DNA of 64,000 nt from Euwallacea fornicatus (lineage: Eukaryota > Arthropoda > Insecta > Coleoptera > Curculionidae), in contig NC_089569.1 in assembly GCF_040115645.1 (NCBI RefSeq), positions 2,356,001-2,420,000 on the forward strand, given 5' to 3'. The stretch's first letter is position 1. Each line of letters opens with the position of its first letter. Shown here one piece after another: positions 35,739 to 49,500 of the stretch. The notes below the pieces were generated by a model. It ran no database searches, was not told the DNA's origin, and worked only from the letters and a program-made list of their open reading frames with translations. The position numbers were made by a program, and so were the translations under genes.

Positions 35739-37590
35739 TATTAGCGAAACTGGCATTTAAATTTGACTTATCAATATCAGAAAATATGCAGGTTGCCCGT
35801 TTAAAATTTAATTTTTGTGGTTATTGTATACAATTAATCTGAGACGTGCCATAAACCACTTTTTCCGAAAGAAGTATTCAAACATCAGCAAACCCATTAC
35901 CTAAATCCTGTAGTAAAACATGGATGGCGCGTTAAGACGAATTTGCTGGTGTCCGCTTAAGTCTATTTAAAAACCGACCATTCTATTGGTCGCCGGTTCG
36001 GATTAATACGAAGGGAAGCGACGATGCTCGAACGCAACAGTCGCTAATCAGACGTAAACAAATTTGCCTAAATTTCTAGATCTAAACATACACAGCGTTT
36101 ATTTAAAGCATTTTTAGCAGGAAATAAATAAATCACTCTTCATTTATTATGAATGTAAACTGCGCAAATGGCTCAAATAATAACGGAATCGCTCAATTTA
36201 AAGGCAAACCGCGTTACGCGATCTCAGTATAAATGACTATTTTTATGCTGCAGATAGCATTCGCATAGCCCACATCGAAACACAAATATTTATAACGATA
36301 TTTCGGGCGCTTGTTAACACTTTTTTATTGACTCGAATCCCGCGATTTAAATTAAACCTAACAGCCGTTAATTTTTAGTTAGCGTCGATAGACATTTTTA
36401 TGAACTCCTCATTTGAAGAAATATTTCACGTCACGTTCCTTCATTATAGCGGTATAATGCAACTTTGGGAAACTTAGACAAAAGTCAACTCAAAACTAAC
36501 TTGCGGGGACCGCAATTTCAATAACTTTGTCGCAGTTGGTAACTGAGAAACAACTGGAATTGGCGGATAATAAACTAGAAGCTTTGCGGTTTAAACCTGC
36601 AATAACTTCCATGCTCCAAATATACCAACTCGTTTCAATAGCAATTAATTTTTTTATGCCGAGATTGCTGACCGATGGCGATTTTTCCAAGTGACAAACG
36701 TCAATTTTAAAACGTAGTTACATAAATCTCAAACTTCTTCCAGAAAAATTCAGAGAAATGTGCGTTTCTATAGCCAAAACAAGTTCGTACATCTAGAGTC
36801 GGCTTTTAATCAAATCGTTAGAAATGAATGCAACTGGCCGAGCTTTAATTTGCACGGACGATCAACATGAGAGCTAGAAACTAATTAGGGTAAACTTCAA
36901 TTTCAATAAGTTTGTCGATTTTGCGATTATAGCGGAACAGCTGAAACCGGCGCTCCAGCCGCAAGTTTTAATATTTCCAAGTAAATACCGCGTTGTTTGG
37001 TTTTAATCGCATCCAATTTAATTAATACAGCCGATTTAATGCCCCATCTCACCTTTCTGTTAGCCATGGAACAAAGGAGTTCTTTCTGTTTAGGTTTTAC
37101 TGGTAGACCTCCGGCTTCAATGAGGCGTCAGTAACTTTTGAAAGTTTGAGGTTGATTGGAAAGTATCCCTGTCGTGTGCATCCAGTCGCTGATTTATCTC
37201 GATTTCAGTTAAGTTTGAAGATAAATGCGAGTTTTCAATTTGCTCACGCAAATTGTTTGCACCCGTATCGCTCGAGTCATTCAACGCGAGTTGCTATTGG
37301 CAGCAGCGCTCACGACTACATGCGAATTTACCCCACAATTGGCATAGGACAAAGTTCACTATACTTTACACATGAGTCCTTTAATAAATCCAATTAGCTT
37401 TGGGAGACCTGCTCTGGGAGAGTTGCTCTAATAAAAGGGTTAGGTAGGTAAAAATTAAAGTCCAAAACCACCAGAATTGGCTGTATTTAGAGAGGGGAAA
37501 AGAAACGAGATTTCGATATTCTCTGCATCTCCGAAACTGTCAGAGTTAGCTAATAGGACGAAATACTACAAATAGTTTTCGTTAAATTAC
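35739..37590. other. Noncoding stretch
   Basis: No supported gene. Short open frames at 36496-36690 and 37146-37397 have no domain or exon borders. The last 100 bp (about 37490-37590) belong to the repeat fragment that ends in ACAGGGTGACC. Confidence 0.5.
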
Positions 37591-37614
37591 ACAGGGTGAC
37601 CTATTTAAAAAAAT
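37591..37614. repeat. ACAGGGTGACC-type repeat end
   Basis: Twenty-four nucleotides identical to 32751-32774. Just upstream, 'gcatctccgaaactgtcagag' at about 37524 resembles 'gcacctccaaaactgtaagag' near 32835, but there the order relative to the shared end is reversed. CAGGGTG is also the terminus of the elements at 10881-11561 and 50398-51024, so this is probably a solitary element end. Confidence 0.6.
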
Positions 37615-40358
37615 AAAACTGTTGGAATCAGGATAGGGAGGGGAGAGGGATCTGCATAGGGATTTTTGTTCCCAAACTGCTTGGTCCCGTATCACTGAAG
37701 TAAACCAGCGCAAGCTGCAGTTGGTCGCGGCATTTCCGACTCCTTGCGGACGTGCCCAACATTTGTGATAAGACTTAATTTGTCTTATCAAGGTCCCAAT
37801 TAGATCATAATCAAAGCCGCACTCACATAACGTAACTTAATAGAAATCCGCCTGTGTCACGTTTTAACGAGCGAAAAACTTTTCTTGAATCCTTCCCAAC
37901 TTTTTAGTAAATAAATCCCCGTTATTTTTCACAATGTAATTCCCAAAGCGGCCATTATTTTCTCCTCTACTTTAGAGCAGATGTATCTATTTTAGAGTCT
38001 TCTTAAACTGGGAATATACACAAATAGAAAGAGGCATTTGAAGCACCCCAGAAGAGGAAAACAAATTCCCTTATTCACTTGGAAAAATAGGATCGAGCAA
38101 GGGCACAAAGGGACGCACATTGCTAGTAGTGGACTCTAGAGGGACGAAGACCTTTTATCAATGAAAGTGGAAAGTGGTTGTTTATTCGCATTAGAACTAG
38201 AAAGATGCTATTTTTAAGTTTCGACAGAGTTGCTATGTATCCTCGCAGCACTCCCTCCGACTCTTAATCATTAAACACGAAAGACACCATCACGCAGTAA
38301 ACATCCAGATTCATCCACAACTTTATAATAACCGAAGGCAAGTTTTATAGATAAACTGCAACAATATCTTGACCAAAAACTGACCTCATTCCTGTTAGAG
38401 CTACGGCTCTTCCAAAGTAGTACGAGCGTGAAATCACGGAATTATTATTAATTTTACTCGACTTGCTCTAGTAAGAGCCCAATGGGCCGTATTCCATATT
38501 CCAATTTAATTTGCAATTAAAATCCGGGGAATATCGTCTCAACAAGTTGCCCTCGACACAAGTGATATTAAACGTTATGAATTCGGTATTTATGGAAGGT
38601 TTTCCCTTTAATCGCGTTAAGAGCCAACAAAACAATATTGACCTTTAAGTAGATATAATTTTAGATTACGCTCGCTTATAGCGGTGTATTTCGGGATGAT
38701 CATCTCATCGATTTCAAGAATTTTAACCTTTAAATTCATAGAATTCAATTTTTTTACAAGGTTCTGATATTGAAACTTTTATAGCTTTTTCCTTCCATTT
38801 CCTACGAATTTACGATGGACGAAAATTAATTCAATCTCACTTTTGGTTAATATGACCAACCCTTAAATATTTCCCAGCTTCGAGTAAGTTCTCAATAAAA
38901 TTCAATTTCACAAAGGTCGGCCATTTTTACAGTGGTGAATTGCGCTATTCGCGGCGAATGACGCCCGGCCTATAACGTCCTGAATTGCGGCTTGAGGGTC
39001 GCTTTTCGATTATCTGCGGAATTTCACTCGCTGCAGGATGTCTGGTTTTATTAAATTTATTCTTTTTTATGTTCGGGAATCGAATAAGTGCCCTCCGGGA
39101 TGTCTTATTTTAGAACATTCTTAACCTCAAAGATCGAGGGCGGCATTCGTACCAACTACTAGTAATCAGGGCAATTAACTAACGTCCGCAAGAGTAAAGT
39201 TTCGGAAAGGTCAGTTAGGATTGGTCGATTCTTTACGCAGATGCACGAACAATTCTCGGAAAACGGGAGAGAGTAAACTCGTATCACAATCCCTTTAGCT
39301 ACCTATAGTGCACCTTTAATAGGCCAAATTATAATAAAAATTTTGGAACTCCTTCTACATGTATGAGGCGGGTATATAACTCCTAAGTCGTTCTTGAGTG
39401 AACTTTACGCCATGTATACATCGATCCAGACTGGAAACAAAAAGCGAGATCCTGGCAGAAGAATGGACTGGCGAGATGTCAAAAATGGCGACGGATGTGC
39501 GGTCCACCGACTGGGCTTGGCCCCGGAAGTCCTTCTTCCGTATAAAAAGTAACAAAAACTTTTGATTTAGTGGGTGCGATGATGCATTAGCCGGTTAAGG
39601 AGTTTTTTTGGGTCCCTTTTTGTCCAGCTGCAGCTGCGAAACTTTATTAAAACTTTTATGCCGGTAAATGCAGTGCATGAAGAACCGCGGAAATTGATTT
39701 TGATGTGGTAAAAGTAGTACAAGTCGGAGAAACCCTATGAGAAATAGTCACTTTTAAAAGGCTTGTAAATATGCAGATAAGTTTTATAGAAACATTTTTA
39801 TCCCGCCTGACACTTGACCCCATTCTCGGCGGTTGTTCGAGCTTGAAATATCTTTGCAGTATTTGGACGGGTACCAGAATATTTTTATATATCATTCTTC
39901 CTACATGGAGGAGGTCGAGAAACTCTTATATGACTTTTTGCGAAAAAACTTATTGGGAATAGTATGATGTATTCCGATCTTTTAACGTGAGCACCTTGTG
40001 TAGTGTCGAATATGATGAACTGTTTAATCAACCGGAGCACTTTACTACAGCTTCCCTTATCAGTTTTCGAGTAATGTGAGCCCTGACAAAGCATTATCCT
40101 CAGTATGTGTTAAAAGTGTTATCATTATACTTCAGATGCTAAAACTCTACTGGTTTATATAGAATAACACAATTTCTTGGATTTACTACTTATCGGAGTT
40201 GTTTTGAATGTAAAAATTCCCATAACAATCTCTGTTTTTTGATTAATAACTGTTGGGATGAATAGGGACTTGTTTTCAAGGCTTTTCGAGAGAGCTTCCG
40301 ACATGATTTCCATCAGGGCACTTATTGGACGCCCCGGCACTTCTATGGGATACAAATA
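37615..40358. other. Noncoding stretch
   Basis: No supported gene over 2.7 kb up to the mariner insertion. I recognise nothing else. Confidence 0.5.
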
Positions 40359-41638
40359 TTAGGTCGTGTAGTATGAAATGAGTAGATTCTCGAAATGCCA
40401 CATTCAACTGCGAATAACTTCACTCTAAATCTACATTTGGACTTGACTTTTTTATGTGGAAAAGGCACATTCTTCCTCTTTCGATCAGAGTTTGAAGTGT
40501 TAAAAATTATTGAAAACTTTTATTTTTATAATAATTTTTGTGCAGCCATGCAAAATAGTGAAATTCGTGTGTTAATGAAATATGAGTTCCACCACGTGGA
40601 ACCACAACAGCTCAGACGGCTCGCAATATTAATGATGTGTTTGGTACTGAAGTCACTTCACAGCAAACAGTATCTCGTTGGTTCATGAAATTTCATTCTG
40701 GCAATTGTGACCTAACAAATGAACCACGTGGACGACCTGAAACTCAAGTGGATAACGATCATCTGAAAGCCGTGGTGGAAGCGAATCCACGTCAAAGTGC
40801 GTTCGAATTTTCGTTAATATTCAGTGTAACCAAAAAAACAATATTGACTCATTTGGCTGAAATTGGTGAGGTGAAAGAGCTGGACAAGTGAGTACCGCAT
40901 GAGTTGAGCGACATACAGAAAGAACGACGTCTCGAAGTTTGTGTTTCTTTGTTGTGCCGGTATAACAACGATCCATTTTTGAATCGGATTGTTACCTGTG
41001 ATGAGAAATGGATCCTTTATGACAATACCAGCCGTTCATCGCAGTGGTTGGATCAAGATGAACCACCAAAACATTGTGCGAAAAAAAATCTTCATCAAAA
41101 GAAGCTTATGGTGTCCGTTTGGTGGTCCAACGCAGGTGTCATCCGTCACAGCTTCATGAAACCTGGTGAATCGATTACGGCTGATGTCTACTGCCGACAA
41201 CTGACCGAAATGATGAGGCAACTGACGGTTAAGCAGCCAATCGAAGCGCACCGCTATTGTTGCACGACAACGCTCGGCCACACACCGCGCAAGTCACCTT
41301 GGCCAATCTACAGGAGTTGGAATTGGAAACTCTTCGTCATCCACCGTATTCACCCGACTTAGCACCCACTGATTACCACTTCTTTCAAAATTTGGATAAC
41401 TTCTTGGTAGGGAAAGCATTCAACTCCGACGAGGCTGTCAAAGCTGCCTTCAACGAGTTTATCGACTCCCGGCCTGCAGGCTTTTACAGCAGGGGAATCA
41501 ATGAACTTCCCGTTAAATGGCAGAAGTGTATTGATAATGGTGGTGCATATTTCGATTGACAATAAAAACATTTCATATGAAAAAAAATTGACTAAAGTTT
41601 TAATTCAATTCTACTCATTTCATACTACCACGACCTAA
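40359..41638 (+). mobile_element. Mariner transposon, inactive
   Basis: Element of 1280 bp, the classic mariner size, flanked by TA (40357-40358 and 41639-41640). Terminal inverted repeats of about 30 bp begin TTAGGTCGTG and share GTAGTATGAAATGAGTAGA, with one base of length difference. The transposase gene inside is broken at three places. Its sequence resembles the cecropia-type mariners (the group of human Hsmar1), for example 'SPDLAPTDYHFF' and 'WQKCIDNGGAYFD'. The subfamily assignment is from memory of the family. Confidence 0.95.
40549..41559 (+). pseudogene. Mariner transposase, three disruptions
   Basis: Start ATG at 40549 ('MQNSEIRVLMKYEF'). A frameshift falls after about 17 residues, near 40598. 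Reading continues in another frame through the helix-turn-helix region to 40889, where a TGA replaces the tryptophan of the conserved 'WVPHEL' motif. The same frame then goes on through 'VTCDEKW' (first catalytic D). A second frameshift near 41245 leads to the last frame, with 'LLHDNARPH' (second D) and 'SPDLAPTDYHFF' (third D). Thirty-four residues separate the second and third D, i.e. a DD34D triad. The stop is TGA at 41557-41559. The catalytic residues persist but the gene cannot be translated as one protein. Confidence 0.95.
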
Positions 41639-44600
41639 TACTTTTGGTTATTACTACGGGCCTAAAAATCACAAGGTACAGTTCCTTAATACATTTTTCT
41701 ATAGTTATCTTCAATGATTTTCAAGTAATTTGACCCTTCAGAAGGTCATCTCAATAGACATATTTTCCCAACGTTTGGGACGTTAAAATTTTACTATCTC
41801 ATTTAGAACACCCTGTATATTATGAAACTTTTTAATTTGCTTTCAAAGCTTATTCACATAAATTATGTCACTCCTGCAAACGCTCGCCAGAAACCTAAGA
41901 CAAAACCAGTCAGAATTAAAAAAAACACTTCCACTTTGCAAGCCAGCGCTCTCATTCGTCAGCGCTTCTCCAAACGAAGACTCTCGAGCGCAATTCGTTA
42001 ATTTGGACCATGCAAATTCGTCTAGATGTTATTATTTCTTGCTGTAAGTTGAGATTTATTCCAATATGGGGATAGCCAACCCCTTAGGTGCTCCAATATA
42101 ATTTTATTTATCACCCTGCGTGAGCTGCGCAGTCCCCGAGGCGTATCTTTCCGACCGCAAACGTTTCACTTAGGACATAATATCCGGCGACAAACAGACA
42201 ACTTTTTTTATAATTGGTTTTCGGGGTCGAATTTCCGGAGTTTGCGAGACCCTCGAGAGTCCTCTCCGCACGTTTTTATTATTTATTTTTACGGTTTTAA
42301 TTTTCCCCTCATTGCTGGCGAGAGTTTCATTAACTTACCATCAATTACTGCTCCTAGAAACCTTATTTATAATAATGATCAGCTTATTACCGATATAGAA
42401 AGGTAACATTATTCCTTATAGAGCGTAAGCTCTAACAAACAACTGCCAGAAGGGAAGCTCCGCGTAATGTGGCAAGGGAAACTTTAGAACTTTGTCGTGA
42501 TTAAGCTTCTGATCTATTACTAAGTTATCAGTGGTTGGCTGTTTATGATGTTTATAATATTAAATCGGGTTTGACTGCAAAGTTCCTTTGAGATATGAAG
42601 CGGGTTTTGAACGTAGCGATAAATAAATAAACTTATGTTCTTTCAACAAGTGAAAATGGTAAGTTTGGAAAGTTCATTTTAGCGAAATGAGGCAAATTAG
42701 TCTGCACCCAGAGGAAATAGCATAATCGGACATTCCCGTGAATAATCGGAATGAGGGCGACCAATGGGCAGGTATAACTTGGACAGTCGAACGGGACAGA
42801 GACGCACCAACTGATCTTAATAATTTTTTTCTACATTAGTAGTTTGTTAATGTGGATTTTTTTTTAATACCGTCTAGCATAATTGTTTTTAGTGACTAAG
42901 CGATGGAAATCTGATGAGCAATTGTCAAGCAAAGAATCTTATCAACGCTCTGTTCATTGTTCGTAACAAAATTTATAGGCGTAGGGCGTTTACTTATCTA
43001 CCTAAAATCTAGCGTTCAATTTTGTGAATTCATTTTCTAGGGCCATGAAGTACAACGCATCTTCGCCACTGTTTTTTTACCAAATAAGTTCTATCTGTTA
43101 CCATTTATACACGATATCTAATTTGATATACACACTGTACATCCAAAAATTTTTAACGTTAAAAATTTTCGGTATGTTTCTGTATTTTTCAGTCCCACAA
43201 ATTGGTTTAGGGCTTTAAAAATGAATTTCTGAGGACTTTCATTTTAGGATACTTAAGTATGAAATATCGCGAAAATAGGTATAAATTGGCTAAGATTTAA
43301 ACTGTCACGATTTAACACCCCCCCAATCCATCCTTGCCTTCTCGAGATAATAGAATTGTGAACAAAATATTTTTACGCGCATTAAATATTCATAGCTTAT
43401 TTTGTAAGAGTTTTCTTGTTCGTAATCTTATTATGTTCCAAATTATGTACTTAAACGGGAAGGCACTTTATGATACTTTAATGTTTCGAATAATAAAGTA
43501 GGAGATTGAGAGTTTTAAACTTTTTAATACTCTCTATTCAGACTTTTATACGAACATGAGCGAAGTTGTTGGACCAGTTTGTGTTGTCTCCACTGACTAC
43601 GTATACCTTCGGGACGCTTCGTCGGTACTCGGCAAAGCCGCTCACAATATTATTAGTTCTAGTGAGGCGGACGTTAGCAAACTCGTCAGAAATAATTTTT
43701 ATTGAAATTAAAACTTCTAATTCCCCTTGGTTCGTCTATACCGGAAATTACGAAAAAGCGAAGGGAACAAAATGACGTAGACAGTATAAACTGGATCATC
43801 TCTGGCCAATGGGTGGGCGTGTTTGCCCGCGGGCAACTTATCCGCCAAACACGTAACGCCCTCTTTAATCGGAGCCACTTTCCGGAGAAATCGAAATTTG
43901 TGCAGGAAATTATGCGGTAAATTGCTGCAAACGAACTGTCATTGGGTGCGGGCTGCATCTTTGGCATTGGCAAAAACCCCCGAAGGGGGAAATTTGTCAA
44001 TTTGCGGGCTCGCCTTTGCGTTTCCGCCATTTTAGCGAGAAATGATCATTTTCTAAACCAAGAATATTCAAATATAAGAAAGAATATTGAGTAAAACTGT
44101 CGGACCATAGACCTAAAATTAGCATAATCGGATGTTTCAAGAGAAAGCCAGAAGGTAGAATTTTTTATATAAAATACTCTGTATATTATGCTATTTTACA
44201 TACAAATTTAAATACAAATTTTCAACTTTTTTAAGGTGATTTACCTATGAAAGTCCCTACACCTTATCTCCATTGATTTTTGCATACTGTAGACATGAAT
44301 AAGAGCAGATTTTCAATGTTTTTTAAAGGGAGTGTGTGCTGTAAATTTTTGGATCTATTTTCATTGATCATGTTATCTACTATTAAAAACTATGAATCGC
44401 TCCATCATAAACAATAATTTCCTAATGTGCAATGCAAGTGAGCTATCTTTATCGAATTTTGTTTAATTTGAAGCTCTATGCGGCAATAATTTAAAAACTG
44501 TGCTGGAGGCAGAAAAACTCAACTTTTAGTACATCATAAACAAATTGTGAACTAAGGGAACTTCAAACTGAAAAGTTACAGCGTTACGCCACGAATTTAC

Positions 44601-47600
44601 AATTTTAATGGACAAGTTTTACCCGATTATCTCGTAACAATGATTCGGATATAACTTTGTTATCCCGCTGCGAAGCCGATTCGAGTTTAGGCCAAATTGA
44701 AAAGTTGATTGTGACCGGAGGTGGAGCAATCAGATAATAAGGAGAAATACAGTCTGGATTAGAGATTTTAATTGAACGAGAAGTCCCTGGAGAGGAAATT
44801 AACGCTCGGCTTTCGGCTGGAAAATGGCACGAGTTAAACGGCTTTCTTGAAACACACACACAAGGGCCAATTTTATATCGCGTAAGGTCAAAGCAGTCGC
44901 AGACATTTATTTTTTCTGACCCTTGCCCGAAGTAGCAAATGGACAACATTTCATACCCCATTTCGACTTCCGGAATTCCGCTTTATATAAATTTACCCCG
45001 GAAGAAATTTCTATTCTAGCGACATTAAAGTAACAGATTTCCTTTATATTATTTTTTTGTAAAAGTTATGAACTGTTGTATTTGTTTTTGAGTAGAGATA
45101 AGAAGGGATTCGCATGTTTCTCTCGCTCCGAGCAAACTCAGGATTACACGAAGACAATATCTTTCCATGCTGCAAATAACAGCGCGTTTGGTCTAATCGG
45201 CCACACAAATTCGTATGGTCATTACATTATTTCCTTTGATCAAATAGTATTCTCTTTTTGACTATAATTTTTATGAAACTGGGCCATCAAAAGCACCTCG
45301 ATAAAATATTGATTATAGTCCTTAATGAAAGAAGTTTTGTGTCTCTAATATTTTATAGACAATAAAGAACATATGGTCCGATAAAATTCTGTTTACAACT
45401 GTTTCCGCCGACCTTAAAGGCAATATCTTGATTATCATGCCCCTGATTAATACAACACATAAATTGTGAACATTAACATTTATAACGCTGATTATATATA
45501 CGGTAAGTCCGGCCATCAGGGAGTTAGGAAAATGATCGAGGTTTGAACAAAAATATTTTGTGACAAAACTTGTTTCAGCTAAAAATACCGAGAAAGTATT
45601 ATTATACAATCGACTATATTTGACTTTATGGCGCACTAAATTAATAACAACCAGATTGATATTATGAAATTTTGGATATTTGGTTTCCCCCTGGCTTCGA
45701 CATATAAATTTCAAAATATGTGACACAAAATTTATTTTTGGAAGGACGCTGCCTCCGTCCTGCGTGCTGGTTACCGACTAGATCATCCCGTATTACAATA
45801 ATTTGTATAAATAGAATATTGGGCTCTCACTAGGTCATGGTACATGAGAGCCAACGCTTTCGATCGGATATTTAAGTATTAAAATAATCTAAGAACATTT
45901 TCAAAAAACAACCTAACCATATAAAAGTGTGGAGGAACACGCATAAAATCATCTTATAGCAGTTTACCTGCAACCCTTCTCTGAGGAGCAAACTGTGACG
46001 TGACCCTCCAAACTGCACCCAGTTTTTCCCGCAGCTCTGAATTAACTAAAACTAATTCAAACTCATAAAACCCTTTACAAAGCTGTATCGGGATTTATTC
46101 TACTTTACCATTATCACCATATTCTTACAGACCATTAACAGTGCAAGTCCCCTTTGAGGTAACTTGGAAACTCCTGATAGTAAATCACCTACATTACAGT
46201 CTCTATTGAATAAAGCTTGAAAAGAACCAATAACATAAATAGGGGCGCTAAAAGTGGGTCTTCCCTGAAATCGCTCCAAGCTTCATCGATAATGATTGAT
46301 TAAAATAAAAAACCTAAAATTAAAATGGTGTTAGATTAATTAAGTAACATCGAAGGTCCTCGACTGCAGTGAAAGCCAAAAGTTGGGAACATAAAGCAAC
46401 ACTTTATGAGAAACCGAGCTATAAACTACCCAGTTTAAGCAAACTGAATTATAACACATCAGCAAGTTCATTACTGAGGTTTAATTACTACTTCAAACTA
46501 AAATTGTACTTGTTTTAAGGCTGAGAAGGAAAATTACAGCGACTATTAGTTTACAGGAAAATTAAACACTTTTAGGACCAATACATCAAAATACTGACTT
46601 TATACGGAATGTAATTTCCATGGAAATCAATAAAATAACCAACAAAGTTTCATCATAACGTTGTTTCTATGAAAATTATCCTCTCTGTCTTAAGTGAACT
46701 AGAGATATCTCCCCATCTAACGAGCACAGTATAAACAAATATCTGTCACTAGATGGTGCTAAAATTACCTTAAGTCGCGCCTTAGTAGTAGTTATGATTA
46801 ATTCATTCCCAAGGGTCTAACTATAGCTGAGTTCCAAGTTGGGGTAAAATAAAACCCCTTCTCTATAGAAGGTGATTTGACGAAGCTTCCCTGTACATAC
46901 TGCAAATTCAGTCACCAGATGTCGTTAGCCAGAATTCATGGAGATGATAAAATTTTTCACTATATGGCTCTTTGCATTTACCCTATATACGTGCAGGTTT
47001 TCCTGCTTCCATGTTTTCTCGAATTTCTTAGAAAAACTACTTTCCCTTTTTGTCTCTGCTCGTTTCGGCGAAGCTTTTTTCTATATAATATTATATGTTG
47101 AAGGGTGTTCCGCGGCTGAAATAGTTATGACGCCCACGCCAAACAAATGGAGCTGGCAGAACTATTAATCACCGCCGGTTATATTTGTTCGCCTCCGAAA
47201 TCGATTAAAACCTTTATAGATAACGTCTGTAGTTTCTAAAGTTTCCAAATTTTCACTGTGAGATAACGAGGTTCTTACTTTTGGTGATGTTTGTCGAAGA
47301 ATCTGCATGAGGAACAGATAGCTCACAAAGTTCTGCAGATTACATCAAGCATGTAAAATTACTATTTGAAATATCCAGTATTTTTACGTTTTATTTTTTT
47401 TTTACTCTCGAATTCAACAGGTGTCAACGCAACATTTATATAATAAGGCTGCCAGAACTAGTGACTAAATATATCTCTGACTTATATTCCTAGTTGAATG
47501 GAGGGAAAATCACTTTGCTTTATGGATTCGCATAAACAGTAAACGAAAAACAATCTCAAAGATTCTATTTTTAGCATTCCTGCTATACTATTTCTGCATG

Positions 47601-48742
47601 TGCTAATGAATATGCTTGTATCAACACACAGTAATTCTGATTCATACTTGTGTGACCGCAGCAAAAGTGCACCACTTTATCAATACTTGAAAAAATTCTT
47701 ATTCGCATATTACATCATGATCGGTCACTCTCAGAAGCATCACTACTCGTTTAAACAATAACGGGAGGCGTGACTTCATTCCCCATACCAACCTGAATTA
47801 GTTCAATTGATTTGACCACGCCCAGCAGATTTGCGAATTTCTCCTCCGTTCAATTCCTTTGAAGATATGCTACTAATATTCATAAATGTTGAAACCTCAT
47901 AATAAGCCGTTTTAAGGGGAAAAGCCAAAGTAGTCATCTGTGGCAAACTTTAAAAACTATCATAAACGTTTAGCAAAAGCAGGAGTGTGTTAATAAAAGG
48001 GGGTGAAAAACATAGAAATAAGATGAATAATTTGTATAAAGTGCTGGTCTAACGACAGTGTGGTATTTCAATGACTTGCTGTATATATCGATTAGTCTAA
48101 AGTTTCACTCTCATATGTACATACATTTAATCCGAAAAAGCAGGAGCGCACACGCACAATTTTCAAGTAAAGACCAACACAAAAAAAATCAAATGGATGG
48201 TACCATGATGAAGCTACGATGCGCTAATGATTTAGCGTAGATTGAGCTTTAAAGATTCAGTACCATTTGAAATATTTTTTTTATGTGATAATTTCACTAA
48301 ACGTACTTCAGGAGAACCTAAGGGGTGTGGCAGAATTAGAGACTATATCATCCAGTAAGCCCCACCCTGAAAAAGCATTGTTATTGGTTGGAATGGGGCG
48401 TGAGAGGGTAACGCGTTAAGAATGTGTTTGACCTAATGAGCCAATGAGGCGCGGAAGAGGTGTGGCCCGGAAGCGTCATTTATGCCGAGAGCTTTTTATT
48501 AATTGTCTGTCAAGGACATTTTTAATATTTAGTTAATTAATGTATTTTGAGTTTCTAAATAATATATATTTTTTAGCGGAAAGCCTGTTCATAAATGAAA
48601 ATGACACAATAGCAACTTTAAGCAGGAAGTCATAAATTCTAAATGACATCACTTTAGTTATAACCAGAATGGTAATATCCAATTAACCTACTTATCAAGC
48701 TAAAGCATATTATATGAATTCCAAGTGGGAAACATGGCTCAC
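41639..48742. other. Long noncoding stretch, candidate intron
   Basis: No supported exon over 7.1 kb. Open frames of 114-134 codons on the minus strand (43686-44030, 44605-44961, 45322-45726) lack domains and do not look like exons. 'CACCCTGTATA' near 41812 and 'CTCTGTATA' near 44177 resemble solitary element ends. GC-box-like words (GGCGTGAC, CCACGCCC, GGGGCGTG) cluster between 47.76 and 48.48 kb, just downstream of the signal-peptide exon on the minus strand. A small hairpin with GGCTCTCA / TGAGAGCC arms lies at about 45821-45850. Confidence 0.5.
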
Positions 48743-48812
48743 CTGTTAATCCGACGACGAGCAGGAGCAAAACTGCGGCGTTTGTCCAGAAACAATGTCC
48801 CTTTTCTCCCAT
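48743..48812 (-). CDS. Putative first coding exon: signal peptide of an unidentified secreted or membrane protein
   Basis: On the minus strand an ATG at 48812-48810 opens a frame reading 'MGEKGHCFWTNAAVLLLL', then 'VVGLT'. It ends at 48743 with ACAG directly followed by GTGAGC, a strong splice donor. The 23 codons have the layout of a signal peptide: a short charged N-terminus with lysine, then a run of about nine hydrophobic residues, then a small/polar end. The exon ends in phase 1, as is common for a signal-peptide exon before extracellular modules such as Ig or EGF domains. I could not find the next exon in the 48.7 kb to the left, so the gene would need a very large first intron. The family is unknown. 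The call rests on composition and the donor alone; a chance open frame cannot be excluded. Confidence 0.5.
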
Positions 48813-49500
48813 TCTGGAAAGTTAATAATGCACTGCAAATCCACTTAACAAGTTCGGCTGGCAAAGGAAAACTTTTCGAGACATTAAACACAGACGTACA
48901 GGAAAACTGTTCGACTTTTTGAGGCAATTCGCATTGCCGGAAATCCGCCTAAAGTTAAGGTTTTTCTTTGACGTGTGTCAGTTCTTTAGATTCGAGAAAA
49001 TCGTTCTTGCAGTAGTTTTATTTGCAAAGTTTCCGGCGACCTGTGCAACTCCAGCGACGGAGATCTATTTTAAAACTATTCGAACTAGCGTCGTTTTAAA
49101 TTTAGAAAGTTGTCGGTATTTTCAAACTTCAACACGCCTTTTACGAACCGATAAATTGCTACTTTCTTTCTGCTCCTCCTGCACCAAAACATCCATCCGT
49201 ACAGTGAAGAAACTCACGCGAAACTCGAATCGTTCGCGAGTTTTTGACGACCACACGAAACTCGACCCCTTCCCGGGAAAGTTTCAGCGGGACTGAAACG
49301 TCCTGAAATGCCTGAAAATCGCTACTGAAAACAGTGTCAGAAGCTGGAACACATGCGCATCCTGCAAAAATTAACAGGTGCCGCGTTATTAGTTCATAGG
49401 TTTCCATCGTTTGGTTTTTTCGCCGGGAAACGGACAAGGGTGTAGATGAATCAGGTCAGAAGGGGTCAGTTGCGGGTAATGAGGAATTGCGGAGTCTCCT
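48813..49500 (-). promoter_or_regulatory. Possible 5' UTR and promoter of the signal-peptide gene
   Basis: This stretch upstream (minus strand) of the signal-peptide ATG looks richer in C and G than its surroundings and has several CG-containing words such as TTCGCGAG and CCCGGGAA. That fits a 5' leader or promoter. Overlapping open frames on both strands (48919-49296 plus, 49159-49437 minus) have no recognisable domain. I could not place a start site, TATA box or initiator with confidence. Confidence 0.3.

Noticed and set aside
43686..44030. 114-codon minus-strand open frame, with overlapping plus-strand frames
   Set aside because: Three overlapping frames are open in the same stretch, which is a base-composition effect. 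No domain or splice sites.
45322..45726. 134-codon minus-strand open frame, the longest unassigned one in the left part
   Set aside because: Composition is that of AT-rich noncoding DNA, with no known motif and no exon-like borders.
48919..49437. Open frames of 125 codons (plus) and 92 codons (minus) as possible exons
   Set aside because: They overlap on opposite strands in a GC-richer patch better explained as a 5' leader or promoter; no domain seen.
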